Shown: piece after piece, positions 1 through 8,191 of the stretch
Numbering within the stretch: the first letter of the stretch is position 1
How the letters are laid out: the number at the start of each line of letters is the position of its first letter
NCBI GenBank assembly: GCA_035649495.1
Contig: DASRJL010000054.1
Coordinates: 23,675-87,674, forward strand
Length of the DNA: 64,000 nucleotides
Direction: 5' to 3'
Origin: SG8-41 sp035649495
GTDB lineage: Bacteria > Pseudomonadota > Gammaproteobacteria > Burkholderiales > SG8-41
Translations under genes and position numbers: made by a program
The notes under the pieces: model-generated
Seen by the model: the letters and a program-made list of their open reading frames with translations, nothing else
Told to the model about the DNA's origin: nothing
Databases searched by the model: none

Positions 1-2526
1 GCGCTCCTCGCGGATTTTCTCGAAGAGGTGGTCGGCGATCAACTGGTGCCCGTACGTGCTGGGATGGTCGTCCCACTCCGCGAGACGGACCCGGGCAATG
101 TTCTTCTCCTTGAACGCGTCGTCCAGCCGGATTACGATGAAACCGGCCTGTTCGGCGAGCCTGACGGTATCCGCGGTTTCTTCCTCCCACGTTCCGCCGC
201 GGATCTGCGGCAGGAATACCCAGAGCGCCTGCATGCGCTGACTTCCGGCGCGTTGCGCGATATGGCCGTAGACGTATGACAGAATATCGCGGGCATAGGG
301 CATGAGCCGGCGCTGACCGTCCGCCTCCGCCATGCCCCTGGTAACCCCCGCCCTGTCGACGATCTCCTGCAGGTGCGGATACGGTATGTCGATTCCTTTG
401 CGCATGACTTCGGCCAGATAGTACACCGAGCGCGTCAGCTCACGGCCCGTGGCGACGTACATGATCGCGTTGGGGCGCAGTGTCGCCGCGCGCTCGAAGT
501 TCACCAGCTGTTGCGGCGGTTGATAGCCCTGCACGCCGTAGTTCAGCAGTTCGTAGCTGGCGAACGGTGCACCTGCGAATTCCCGGTTCAAGCGGTCCTC
601 GAGCAGGGCTTCAAAAGTGGCATCGTCGGCCACTCCCCATCCCATCACCGATGACGCGCCCAGCACCGCCGCCCGGAAGGTGCCCGGCGCGGGCTGTTCG
701 GGATAGTCCCGGTCGCGCATGCCCCAGCGGTTGGTGGTGATCGAGCCGTACGTCGTGGTGTAGACGAACGAAGGAATCATTTCCGTCTGGGCGAAGCCGC
801 CGACGAAGCGCTTGAGGCCGGCTCCTTGATTGTCCAGCCAGTTCTTCGGCCGCTTGGCGTAGGTTTCCCAGAGCTGCGAATTGAACCGGTTGACGTCGGT
901 CAGCCCTTCGTAATATCCCCGCTCCAGCTTGGCGGCATCCAGGCGGCTCAATGAGCCATGACGCAGGGAGTGCACGATAGTCGAGACCTGCGCGCCGAAG
1001 CGCGAAAACACGGATTCGACACTGAGCCCGATCAGCAGCACCGCGAGCACGAAGGTGATCGCCCGATCGCGCAACAACGCGCGGTTGGCGGCAAAGGGGT
1101 CGGTCTCGGTCTCCGCTTTCGTGCGCGGAACGTTTCCCAGGAATATCACAATCAGCGCGACGAGCGGCCACAGGAACGCAGCCAGGGTGTAATCGCCGGA
1201 CAGCGCCGACCACAGCGCCACCCAGTCTTCCACCTTCTCGGATGTCCAGAACGACCACAGCACGCAGATGAACCAGAACATCGCGTAACTCTTCAGCGTC
1301 AGCAACCCGACGGTGCGCCAGCTGAACCTGGGCTTGCCGAGGGTGCGCCTGCGGTTGTGCTTGATCTCGTATATAGAGTTGGCGGCGACAAGGACGCCGA
1401 GAATGGCCCAGAACAGCATGTCCTGGAGCACGAACAGGCTGGTGCCGCGGATCCAGAACCACTGGTACGCGTGCAGGACCCACGTCAGCAGGAACACCCA
1501 GAGCGTCGCGAGGACGATGGCCGTATTGGCCCCGAACCGCTTCAGCTTGAACACTGCCGGGTAGTAGAACACCTTCTGCATGAAGTCCTTCCAGTAGATA
1601 TTGATGCGGCGCCAGAGGTCGCTGAAGCTCGCCGCGAGCAGGTAGCGATTGTGCGTCTCCGGCAGCCGGAAGCCGAACAGGTAGAGCATGCCCACGATCA
1701 GGTGGAACATGCCGGATACCTTCAGGTAGAGCATGAAATTCGCCACCAGGTACTGCATCAGCAGCGCCGGCGACGTGACTTCGGCGGGCGCCAGGGTGAG
1801 ATGGTAGTAGATCAGGCGATACAGGAGCAGGTGGATGATACCGCGCACCATCCAGTCGATGCCGATCTGATAGATCCGCTGGGCACGGTCGTCATAGTAG
1901 TTACGCCGGAAAGCGTTGTAGTCCACCACCGGGAACAGGGGAAAGGCGGCGTTCGGCAGCATGAAGAAGTAAGCAACCGTGCGTGCCGGCGTCGCTGGCG
2001 TCTTGTCGTGCTGCAGGTCGTAGAGGTAGATGATGAGGCGGAACATGAACATCGAGCCCAGTATCGGCCAGATGGCTTCGCTCCACGGACTCGGGATATC
2101 TCCCGTGCGCTGGGCAGCCAGCACGCCGCCCGCCACGAGCAGCAGGCCGGCGCGCAAGGCGAACGAGAGCGGAAGGTGGCAGATGCCGATCAGGACGGCT
2201 CCGATCGCCACCATCCAGGCGAGGCTGATGGCGCCGAGGACTATTCCCGTGGCGGCGAGGCTCAGCACGGCGAAGAAGGGCAACCGGTATCGCAGCGGCA
2301 GAAAGGCGTGGATAGCGAAGCCGGCGAAGGCGAGTTGTGCGAGCCACCGGAACCCGGCATTCTCGATCTGGTACTGGCGCAGTAACAGGAGCACCAGCAG
2401 GAGTTGAACCGCGATCAGGGCAAAGTCACGCCGCCCGATGCGTCCGTCGTGGTTGGTCGGGGCAACTCTGCCCGCTCGAGCGGGATTTAGGGATTGCCCC
2501 ATGGGAGAAATTCTGGTGGAGTCCAT
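1..2526 (-). CDS. MBOAT O-acyltransferase fused to SGNH hydrolase domain (partial, runs off left edge)
   Basis: The minus-strand frame stays open from position 2526 to position 1, about 842 codons, with no stop, so the C-terminus lies outside the window. The first ~430 residues are a polytopic membrane region of the MBOAT (AlgI/DltB) type, with a His in the motif WVLHAYQWFW near residue 350 that fits the conserved MBOAT histidine. After a further membrane segment, a periplasmic SGNH/GDSL-like domain begins near residue 615. It has the nucleophile block LGASSVMGWG (about residue 623) and the Asp-His block DDHPSTYGHQ (about residue 817). MBOAT proteins move acyl groups across or at the membrane, and SGNH partners (AlgX/AlgJ, PatB, DltD) finish transfer to a polymer. 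Here both are one chain. ATG at 2526 is the upstream in-frame start and ATG at 2502 is an alternative; neither has a clear ribosome binding site. It is divergent from the adenylation enzyme. Confidence 0.85.
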   Translation of the reverse strand, partial: MDSTRISPMGQSLNPARAGRVAPTNHDGRIGRRDFALIAVQLLLVLLLLRQYQIENAGFRWLAQLAFAGFAIHAFLPLRYRLPFFAVLSLAATGIVLGAISLAWMVAIGAVLIGICHLPLSFALRAGLLLVAGGVLAAQRTGDIPSPWSEAIWPILGSMFMFRLIIYLYDLQHDKTPATPARTVAYFFMLPNAAFPLFPVVDYNAFRRNYYDDRAQRIYQIGIDWMVRGIIHLLLYRLIYYHLTLAPAEVTSPALLMQYLVANFMLYLKVSGMFHLIVGMLYLFGFRLPETHNRYLLAASFSDLWRRINIYWKDFMQKVFYYPAVFKLKRFGANTAIVLATLWVFLLTWVLHAYQWFWIRGTSLFVLQDMLFWAILGVLVAANSIYEIKHNRRRTLGKPRFSWRTVGLLTLKSYAMFWFICVLWSFWTSEKVEDWVALWSALSGDYTLAAFLWPLVALIVIFLGNVPRTKAETETDPFAANRALLRDRAITFVLAVLLIGLSVESVFSRFGAQVSTIVHSLRHGSLSRLDAAKLERGYYEGLTDVNRFNSQLWETYAKRPKNWLDNQGAGLKRFVGGFAQTEMIPSFVYTTTYGSITTNRWGMRDRDYPEQPAPGTFRAAVLGASSVMGWGVADDATFEALLEDRLNREFAGAPFASYELLNYGVQGYQPPQQLVNFERAATLRPNAIMYVATGRELTRSVYYLAEVMRKGIDIPYPHLQEIVDRAGVTRGMAEADGQRRLMPYARDILSYVYGHIAQRAGSQRMQALWVFLPQIRGGTWEEETADTVRLAEQAGFIVIRLDDAFKEKNIARVRLAEWDDHPSTYGHQLIADHLFEKIREER

Positions 2527-2646
2527 CGACAAAAGCTCAAGAGTAGCAGACGTCGCGCGACGCGGCGTTATATCCATCAGCGTAAACTTAAGGAAATATG
2601 TCACGGCGTCGACGGACTCGCATGCCGCTGCGTCGAATGTCTCGAT

Positions 2647-2652
2647 TATAAT
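2647..2652 (+). promoter_or_regulatory. Candidate sigma-70 -10 box upstream of the adenylation gene
   Basis: A perfect TATAAT lies 25 bases before the ATG at 2677 in the 150-base divergent gap between the MBOAT and adenylation genes. The -35 region at 17-base spacing is weak, so the call rests on the -10 only. Confidence 0.4.
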
Positions 2653-2676
2653 ACGTCGCCGGGAGCCGCATGACGC

Positions 2677-4239
2677 ATGACAACCGCGCTTCACGAGTAC
2701 TTTATCGATGCCTGCGCGTGCTACCCGGAGCGAACCGCGGTGATCGAGCCAGGGCATGGACACGTATCCTATCGCGCCCTCGCCGATCTTTCGGACCGCG
2801 TGCGCGACCACCTCCGCTCCCTGGGAGTCAGCGGCGGAGACCGCGTCGGGATCTACCTGCACAAGTCAGTCGACGCGGTAGCGGCGATCTACGGAATTCT
2901 CAAGGCGGGGGCGGCATACGTTCCGGTCGATCCGGGCGCGCCGCCCGCCCGGTGCGCGTATATCCTCCACAATTGCGGGGTCAAGGCCCTTATCGTGGAG
3001 GGGAGGTTCCTGGCCAGGCTGCAGACAGAGTTCGCGGCGCTCGGGCCGCTACCCAAGCTGCTGGCGCTCGACGGCACGGGCGCCGGCGCGCCGCTCAGGA
3101 AGGCGCTCGATGCCGCAGAGCCCGTGACACGGCATCCATACGACGAGGCCGCGGCGGAAGCGCACCCGCAGGACCTTGCATACATTCTCTACACGTCGGG
3201 CTCCACCGGACGGCCCAAGGGCGTCATGCTCTCGCACGAGAACGCGGTGAGCTTCGTGGACTGGTGCTCGGAGGTGTTCCAGCCCGCGCCCGAAGATGTG
3301 TTTTCCTCGCACGCACCGTTTCACTTCGACCTCTCGATCCTGGACATCCACGTCGCGTTGAAGCATGGCGCGTCCCTGGTGCTCGTGGGCGAGGATATCG
3401 GCAAGGATCCGCAGCGTCTCGCTGCTCTCATCGCGGAACAGAAGATTTCGATCTGGTACTCGGCGCCCTCGATCCTCGCCCTGCTTGCCCAGTTCGGCAA
3501 TCTGTCGCGGCACGACTATTCGCGCCTGCGCCTGGTGCTGTTCGCGGGCGAGGTGTTTGCGGTGAAGCACCTGCGCTCGCTCGCGTCGCTTCTGCCCGGG
3601 CCGCGCTATTTCAATCTCTACGGTCCGACCGAGACCAACGTCTGCACGTTCCACGAGGTGCCGAGGCCCATTCCGGACGAGCGCACCACGCCGTATCCCA
3701 TTGGCGCGTGCTGCTCCCACCTTGCTTGCAGGGTCGTGGACGGGAACGGGAACAGCGTGTCCCCGGGTGAAGAGGGTGAGCTGTGCGTGAGCGGGCGCGG
3801 CGTCATGCAGGGGTACTGGGCGTTGCCCGAGCAGACTGCGGGCGCGTTTCTGGTCGACGCGGCGGGCACCCGCTGGTACCGGACGGGCGACATCGTCGTC
3901 GAGTCGCCGCCGGGCGAATACGTCTATCGCGGACGGCGCGACCGCATGATCAAACGGCGGGGCTACCGCGTGGAGCTGGGCGAGATCGAGGCGGGGCTGT
4001 ATCGCCATGCATCCATCAAGGAAGCCGCGGTGCTCGCTTTTCCGAACGAGGAGGGCGTGGAAGTCGTAGCGCATCTCAGCTGTCGTGAGTCGAAGCGGCC
4101 GTCGCTCGTCGAGATGAAAGGATTCTGCGCCGGGCACCTTCCCCTTTACATGATCCCCGACCGCTTCGTCTGGCACGACGCGCTGCCCAAGACTTCGACG
4201 GATAAGATCGACTACCAGCAACTGAAGGCGCTGCGCTGA
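2677..4239 (+). CDS. Stand-alone amino-acid adenylation enzyme (DltA / prolyl-AMP ligase-like)
   Basis: A 520-residue ANL-superfamily adenylation domain without a fused carrier protein. Visible core motifs in order are LYTSGSTGRPKG (A3, near residue 171), NLYGPTETNVCT (A5), WYRTGD (A7), GRRDRMIKRRGYRVELGEIE (A8) and a C-terminal Lys in PKTSTDKIDY (A10). The Asp that binds an amino-acid amine in such domains appears kept in FHFDLSILD. It should activate an amino acid as the AMP ester and load it on a separate carrier protein, which is not in the window. The following gene overlaps by one base (TGATG) and encodes an acyl-CoA-dehydrogenase-type enzyme. That pairing is known from pyrrole-2-carboxyl formation (PltF/PltE, PigI/PigA), so L-proline is the favoured substrate by inference. 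D-alanine or another amino acid is possible. Ribosome site GGGAGC precedes the ATG. Confidence 0.85.
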   Translation: MTTALHEYFIDACACYPERTAVIEPGHGHVSYRALADLSDRVRDHLRSLGVSGGDRVGIYLHKSVDAVAAIYGILKAGAAYVPVDPGAPPARCAYILHNCGVKALIVEGRFLARLQTEFAALGPLPKLLALDGTGAGAPLRKALDAAEPVTRHPYDEAAAEAHPQDLAYILYTSGSTGRPKGVMLSHENAVSFVDWCSEVFQPAPEDVFSSHAPFHFDLSILDIHVALKHGASLVLVGEDIGKDPQRLAALIAEQKISIWYSAPSILALLAQFGNLSRHDYSRLRLVLFAGEVFAVKHLRSLASLLPGPRYFNLYGPTETNVCTFHEVPRPIPDERTTPYPIGACCSHLACRVVDGNGNSVSPGEEGELCVSGRGVMQGYWALPEQTAGAFLVDAAGTRWYRTGDIVVESPPGEYVYRGRRDRMIKRRGYRVELGEIEAGLYRHASIKEAAVLAFPNEEGVEVVAHLSCRESKRPSLVEMKGFCAGHLPLYMIPDRFVWHDALPKTSTDKIDYQQLKALR

Positions 4240-5387
4240 TGGATTTCACTCTGACCAGCGAGCAGAGATTGCTGCGGGACACCATCGTCAAATTCGCCGG
4301 CGCCGAGTTGAACAACGACCTGATCCAGCGCGATCGCGCGCAGACGTTCTCGCGCGAGCTGTGGCGCCGCTGCGCCGCGGTCGGCCTCCCCGGGCTGCCG
4401 GTGCCGGAGGAATTCGGAGGCGCCAATGCCGACCCGCTTACCTGCGCGATAGCTCTCGAGGCGCTCGGCTACGGCTGCCGTGACGGCGGACTGGTGTTCT
4501 CCCTCTGCGCGCACCTGCTCGCCTGCGTCGTGCCGGTCTGGCAGCACGGCAGCGACGAACAGAAACGTCGCTATCTCACGGGATTGTGCGACGGCACGTT
4601 GATCGGGGCGCATGCGATTACCGAGCCGGGCTCCGGCTCGGACACATTCGCGATGCGATTGCGCGCGGAGAAGACCGACGGCGGCTGGCGGCTTTCCGGC
4701 AGCAAGACTTTCATATCTAATGGGCCGGTGGCGGACGTGGTCGTCGTATTCGCGGTCACAGATCCTGGCAAGGGCTTTCACGGCGGGATCACTGCTTTTC
4801 TGGTGGAGCGCGGCACGATCGGCTTCTCGGTGGGCCAGAAGTTCGACAAGATGGGGCTGCGCACGTCACCCGTCGGAGAGTTGGTGTTTGAGGATGCGCA
4901 GGTTCCGGAAGGCGCGGTGCTCGGATCCGTCGGCGGTGGAGCGGGCGTATTCGGCACCGCCATGGAGTGGGAACGCTCGTTGCTCGTCGCCGCGCACGTC
5001 GGCACGATCGAGCGGCTCCTTGAGACATCGATCACTTATGCCCGGACGCGCTCCCAGTTCGGTCAGGTCATTGGAAAGTTCCAGGCGGTGGCGCACAAGA
5101 TCGCCGACATGAAGGTTCAGCTCGAGGCGGCCAGGTTGCTGGTCTATCGCACTGCCTCGAGGCTGACCGCGTCCCGATCCGTTTCACTCGATGCGGCTAT
5201 CACCAAGCTGTTCGTCAGCGAATCGCTGGTCAGAACAGCACTCGATGCGGTGCAACTGCACGGCGGCTATGGTTTCATGGAGGAATACGAAGTGGAGCGG
5301 GCGTTGCGGGATGCCGTAGGCTCCACCCTCTATTCGGGCACCAGCGAGATGCAGCGGAACATCATCGCACGTTGGCTGGGGTTGTGA
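4239..5387 (+). CDS. Acyl-CoA dehydrogenase-family flavoprotein (possible aminoacyl-carrier dehydrogenase)
   Basis: 382 residues, the usual length for the FAD-dependent acyl-CoA dehydrogenase family, with N-terminal helical, central beta and C-terminal helical domains. The central ITEPGSGSD motif and the C-terminal LHGGYGFMEEYEVERALRD block, which includes the candidate catalytic Glu, are present. The start overlaps the adenylation gene stop by one base, so the two are translationally coupled. Family members partnered with proline adenylation enzymes oxidise prolyl-S-carrier to pyrrolyl-S-carrier, and context suggests this role rather than fatty-acid degradation. An ordinary short-chain acyl-CoA dehydrogenase cannot be excluded from sequence alone. 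It differs clearly from the glutaryl-CoA dehydrogenase at 49.7-50.9 kb. Confidence 0.82.
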   Translation: MDFTLTSEQRLLRDTIVKFAGAELNNDLIQRDRAQTFSRELWRRCAAVGLPGLPVPEEFGGANADPLTCAIALEALGYGCRDGGLVFSLCAHLLACVVPVWQHGSDEQKRRYLTGLCDGTLIGAHAITEPGSGSDTFAMRLRAEKTDGGWRLSGSKTFISNGPVADVVVVFAVTDPGKGFHGGITAFLVERGTIGFSVGQKFDKMGLRTSPVGELVFEDAQVPEGAVLGSVGGGAGVFGTAMEWERSLLVAAHVGTIERLLETSITYARTRSQFGQVIGKFQAVAHKIADMKVQLEAARLLVYRTASRLTASRSVSLDAAITKLFVSESLVRTALDAVQLHGGYGFMEEYEVERALRDAVGSTLYSGTSEMQRNIIARWLGL

Positions 5388-5489
5388 AGTTGCGCGCGAC
5401 GCCCCGGACACGCTCCCGCCGGTCAGGTTGCGCGGGCGGAACCACGCAAGGCGCTGTAAACGTGGAAAGTTTCACGAGCGGCGTTTGAC

Positions 5490-5506
5490 TCGGTACGGGT
5501 GTTGCC
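5490..5506 (+). promoter_or_regulatory. Putative sigma-54 promoter of manC
   Basis: GG at 5492-5493 and GC at 5504-5505 are separated by exactly 10 bases, reading CGGTACGGGTGTTGC. This keeps GG, AC, G and TTGC of the RpoN consensus. Predicted start is near 5517, ahead of the ATG at 5543. A weaker sigma-70 arrangement (TTGACT at 5485, TACCCT at 5508) overlaps it. Confidence 0.6.
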
Positions 5507-5542
5507 CTACCCTAGACCCCCTACTTATCCGACAGGATTCCG

Positions 5543-7021
5543 ATGGATACCCCCGAGACGCGCGTGGCGGAAAGATCGCTGTCGGCACCGGAGGGTCGCC
5601 GTTACGCCATCGTGCTTGCAGGCGGCTCAGGGACGCGGCTGTGGCCCTTGTCCCGGGCGACGATGCCGAAGCAACTGCTTGTCCTGAACGGCGCTGAAAC
5701 CCTGCTGCAGGAAACCGCGCGCAGGGTGATGCCGATGGTGGATCCCGCGCGCGTGCTCACGGTTACGCATGCCGACCACCGGTTCGAGGTGACCGGCCAG
5801 CTGCATGCGGTGGACCCACGCCTCGCATCGGGCGTGCTGGCGGAACCGGTTGCGCGAAACACGCTGCCGGCGATTTCCTGGGCTGTCGCCCGCATTGCCC
5901 GCGAGCAGCCGGATGCGCTGATCGGCGTCTTCTCTTCCGACCACGCGGTGGCGGACGGCGCCGCCTTTCTTTCCGCATGGCAGGTCGCGGAGGAAGCGGC
6001 CGAGGCCGGATATATCGCGCTCTTCGGAATGCAGCCCACGGGGCCTGCCACCGGTTTTGGCTACATCGAGGGTGGCGCGCCGCTGCAGGCGGCCGGCCCG
6101 GGCAGCGGGCGGAGGCGGCAGGCGGCGCTCACGGTGTCGCGTTTTGTCGAGAAGCCCAGCCTCGAAAAAGCGCGCGAGTTCCTCCAGCGCGGCAACTATT
6201 TCTGGAACGGCGGCATGTTCGTGTTCCGCGCGGACCGCTTCCTGGCGACACTCGAGCGCGCCCAGCCTGCGCTGTCCGCCGCGCTCCCGGCCCTCGCGGC
6301 GGGTGACCGGCTCGCCCCCGTCGAATCGTACCGCGACTTGCCCGATACGTCGATCGACTATGGCGTGCTGGAGCATGCGGACAACGTCGCGGTGGTACCC
6401 GTCGAAATGGGGTGGAGCGATCTCGGGGGCTGGGATTCTCTTTACCAGCAGCGCGCTAAGGACGGCGACGGCAACGTGATGCAGGGCGACGTGGTGGCGG
6501 TCGGCAGCCGCAACAACCTGCTGTGGAGCGACCACGGAACCGTGGCGACGCTCGGCGTGGAGAACATGGCGGTCGTTCAGACGCGGGACGCGACGCTGGT
6601 GTGTCCGCGGGATCAGACCGCGGACCTGAAGAACCTGGTGACCCGGCTGAAGGTGAAGCACCGCCACCTGACCGAGACGCACCTGACGGTCGCGCGCCCG
6701 TGGGGCAGCTATACCACCCTGGAAGAGGGGCACCGCTACAAGATCAAGCGCATCGTGGTCAACCCCGGCGCCAAGCTCTCCATGCAGATGCACCACCACC
6801 GCTCCGAGCACTGGGTAGTGATCGCCGGAACAGCGCGCGTAGTCAACGGTGAGCAGGAGATGTTTCTCGAGGAGAACCAGTCGACCTACATTCCCAAAAC
6901 GCATCGTCACCGCCTCGAAAATCCCGGAAAAATTCCACTGCAGATCATAGAGATACAGACGGGCGCTTACCTCGAGGAAGACGATATCGTGCGCTTCGGG
7001 GATATCTATGGCCGGACCTGA
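5543..7021 (+). CDS. manC: Mannose-1-phosphate guanylyltransferase / mannose-6-phosphate isomerase
   Basis: 492 residues, the full length of the bifunctional type II enzymes (ManC/AlgA/XanB). The N-terminal nucleotidyltransferase has the pyrophosphorylase motif LAGGSGTRLWPLSR near residue 27 and the downstream FVEKPSLEKA block. The C-terminal cupin isomerase domain has the metal-binding stretch MQMHHHRSEHWVV. It makes GDP-mannose in the cytoplasm, the precursor for the gmd/fcl products encoded 4-7 kb downstream and for exopolysaccharide. The start ATG follows an AGGA ribosome site. A sigma-54-like promoter lies about 40 bases upstream, suggesting co-regulation with the PEP-CTERM and polysaccharide genes. 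Confidence 0.96.
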   Translation: MDTPETRVAERSLSAPEGRRYAIVLAGGSGTRLWPLSRATMPKQLLVLNGAETLLQETARRVMPMVDPARVLTVTHADHRFEVTGQLHAVDPRLASGVLAEPVARNTLPAISWAVARIAREQPDALIGVFSSDHAVADGAAFLSAWQVAEEAAEAGYIALFGMQPTGPATGFGYIEGGAPLQAAGPGSGRRRQAALTVSRFVEKPSLEKAREFLQRGNYFWNGGMFVFRADRFLATLERAQPALSAALPALAAGDRLAPVESYRDLPDTSIDYGVLEHADNVAVVPVEMGWSDLGGWDSLYQQRAKDGDGNVMQGDVVAVGSRNNLLWSDHGTVATLGVENMAVVQTRDATLVCPRDQTADLKNLVTRLKVKHRHLTETHLTVARPWGSYTTLEEGHRYKIKRIVVNPGAKLSMQMHHHRSEHWVVIAGTARVVNGEQEMFLEENQSTYIPKTHRHRLENPGKIPLQIIEIQTGAYLEEDDIVRFGDIYGRT

Positions 7022-7138
7022 CTGCCGAGTATTCGACACACCGTCGTGAAACAGGCGTAGTGGGCAGCTCCAGGCCGCGTCGTCCTGGCAGAACATCTTT
7101 TAAATCAAACCCCTTTTCTGCACTCGGCGTTCTTCATA

Positions 7139-7154
7139 CTGGTGCGGAACTTGC
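7139..7154 (+). promoter_or_regulatory. Putative sigma-54 promoter of the lytic transglycosylase gene
   Basis: CTGGTGCGGAACTTGC has GG (7141-7142) and GC (7153-7154) 10 bases apart and a perfect TTGC -12 element. The predicted transcript start near 7165 is 27 bases before the ATG at 7192. Confidence 0.7.
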
Positions 7155-7191
7155 TTGCTGGCTGCGGGGATAGACAAGCGTCCGGGGGACG

Positions 7192-8094
7192 ATGAGACGA
7201 CATGCAGCAATTGGGGTGGCGCTCGCGTTGTGGGCTTGCCTGGCAGGAGCCCAATCGACCGAGTGGAGCGCCCAACTCGCGGCGCTGGAGACCGCCGCGA
7301 CGCAGGGCGACGCCCAGGCGATGACCCAGCTCGCGCAGCGGTACGAGCACGCCGAGGGCGTGCCCCGGGATTACGAGAAGGCGAACCGGCTCTATTGCAA
7401 GGCCGCGCGGGCGGGCTATATCGAGGCGCAATTCAAGCTCGGGTGGGTGTACGCCAACGGCCGGGGCGTGACGCGCGACGAGATGGCCGCCGGGGCCTTG
7501 TTCACTCTGGCCGCGAAGCAGGGGCATGACCACGCCTCCCGGCTGCTCCAGTACTTGGAGGCGCAGCCCGAGACGAAGCTGCCGCCGTGCATGTTGCCGG
7601 ATCCCCCCGCGCTGGAGCAGTTGGCCGACGGGCCGGCGCGCAACCGTACCGAGATCGAGCAACTGGTGCATCAACTCGCGCCGCACTACGCCGTCGATCC
7701 CAAGCTGGTGCTGGCGGTGATGTCGACCGAGTCGTCGTTCAACCCCAGGGCGGTGTCGCCCAAGAACGCGCAGGGGCTGATGCAGCTCATACCGGAAACC
7801 GCGGAGCGCTTCGGCGTGAAGCAGGCGTTCAACCCCGCCGAGAACATCAAGGGCGGCCTCGCCTACCTGCGCTGGCTGCTGGCATTTTTCCAGGGTGACG
7901 TGTCGCTGGTGCTGGCGGCCTACAATGCCGGCGAGCGCGCGGTCGAGAAGTACCGCGGCATCCCGCCTTATGCCGAGACGCGCAACTACGTGAAGAAGAT
8001 CACGAGCGTGTACCGGAACTCGACGCACCCCTTCGACTCCGGTGTCGTCGAGCCTTCGCCCCTCATGGAGAATCTGAGGCGCGCGAAAAAGTAG
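7192..8094 (+). CDS. Sel1-repeat lytic transglycosylase (SLT domain)
   Basis: 300 residues. An N-terminal signal peptide (MRRHAAIGVALALWACLAGA) precedes two Sel1-type repeats (about residues 40-120) and a C-terminal SLT domain. The catalytic Glu is in TESSFNPRAVSPKNAQGLMQ and the fold motif AAYNAGERAVEKYRGIPPY is intact. The enzyme should cleave peptidoglycan glycan strands in the periplasm. A GGGGGAC ribosome site precedes the ATG. It lies between manC and a Wzz-type gene and has its own sigma-54-like promoter. A role in opening the wall for a polysaccharide or protein export machine is therefore plausible but inferred. Confidence 0.93.
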   Translation: MRRHAAIGVALALWACLAGAQSTEWSAQLAALETAATQGDAQAMTQLAQRYEHAEGVPRDYEKANRLYCKAARAGYIEAQFKLGWVYANGRGVTRDEMAAGALFTLAAKQGHDHASRLLQYLEAQPETKLPPCMLPDPPALEQLADGPARNRTEIEQLVHQLAPHYAVDPKLVLAVMSTESSFNPRAVSPKNAQGLMQLIPETAERFGVKQAFNPAENIKGGLAYLRWLLAFFQGDVSLVLAAYNAGERAVEKYRGIPPYAETRNYVKKITSVYRNSTHPFDSGVVEPSPLMENLRRAKK

Positions 8095-8191
8095 CACCGG
8101 CCCCGGCGCGGTCCGTCTCCGCGGCTCTTGCGGGCCGGTAATCTCGGCTCTTGTGGCACGCGCTCCCCGAGACTGCGATACTGGGCGTGTC

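Noticed and set aside
958..2385. A 475-codon plus-strand open frame opposite the MBOAT gene
   Set aside because: It is very rich in Gln, Arg, His and Glu with no domain, while the opposite strand encodes a continuous membrane protein with MBOAT and SGNH motifs.
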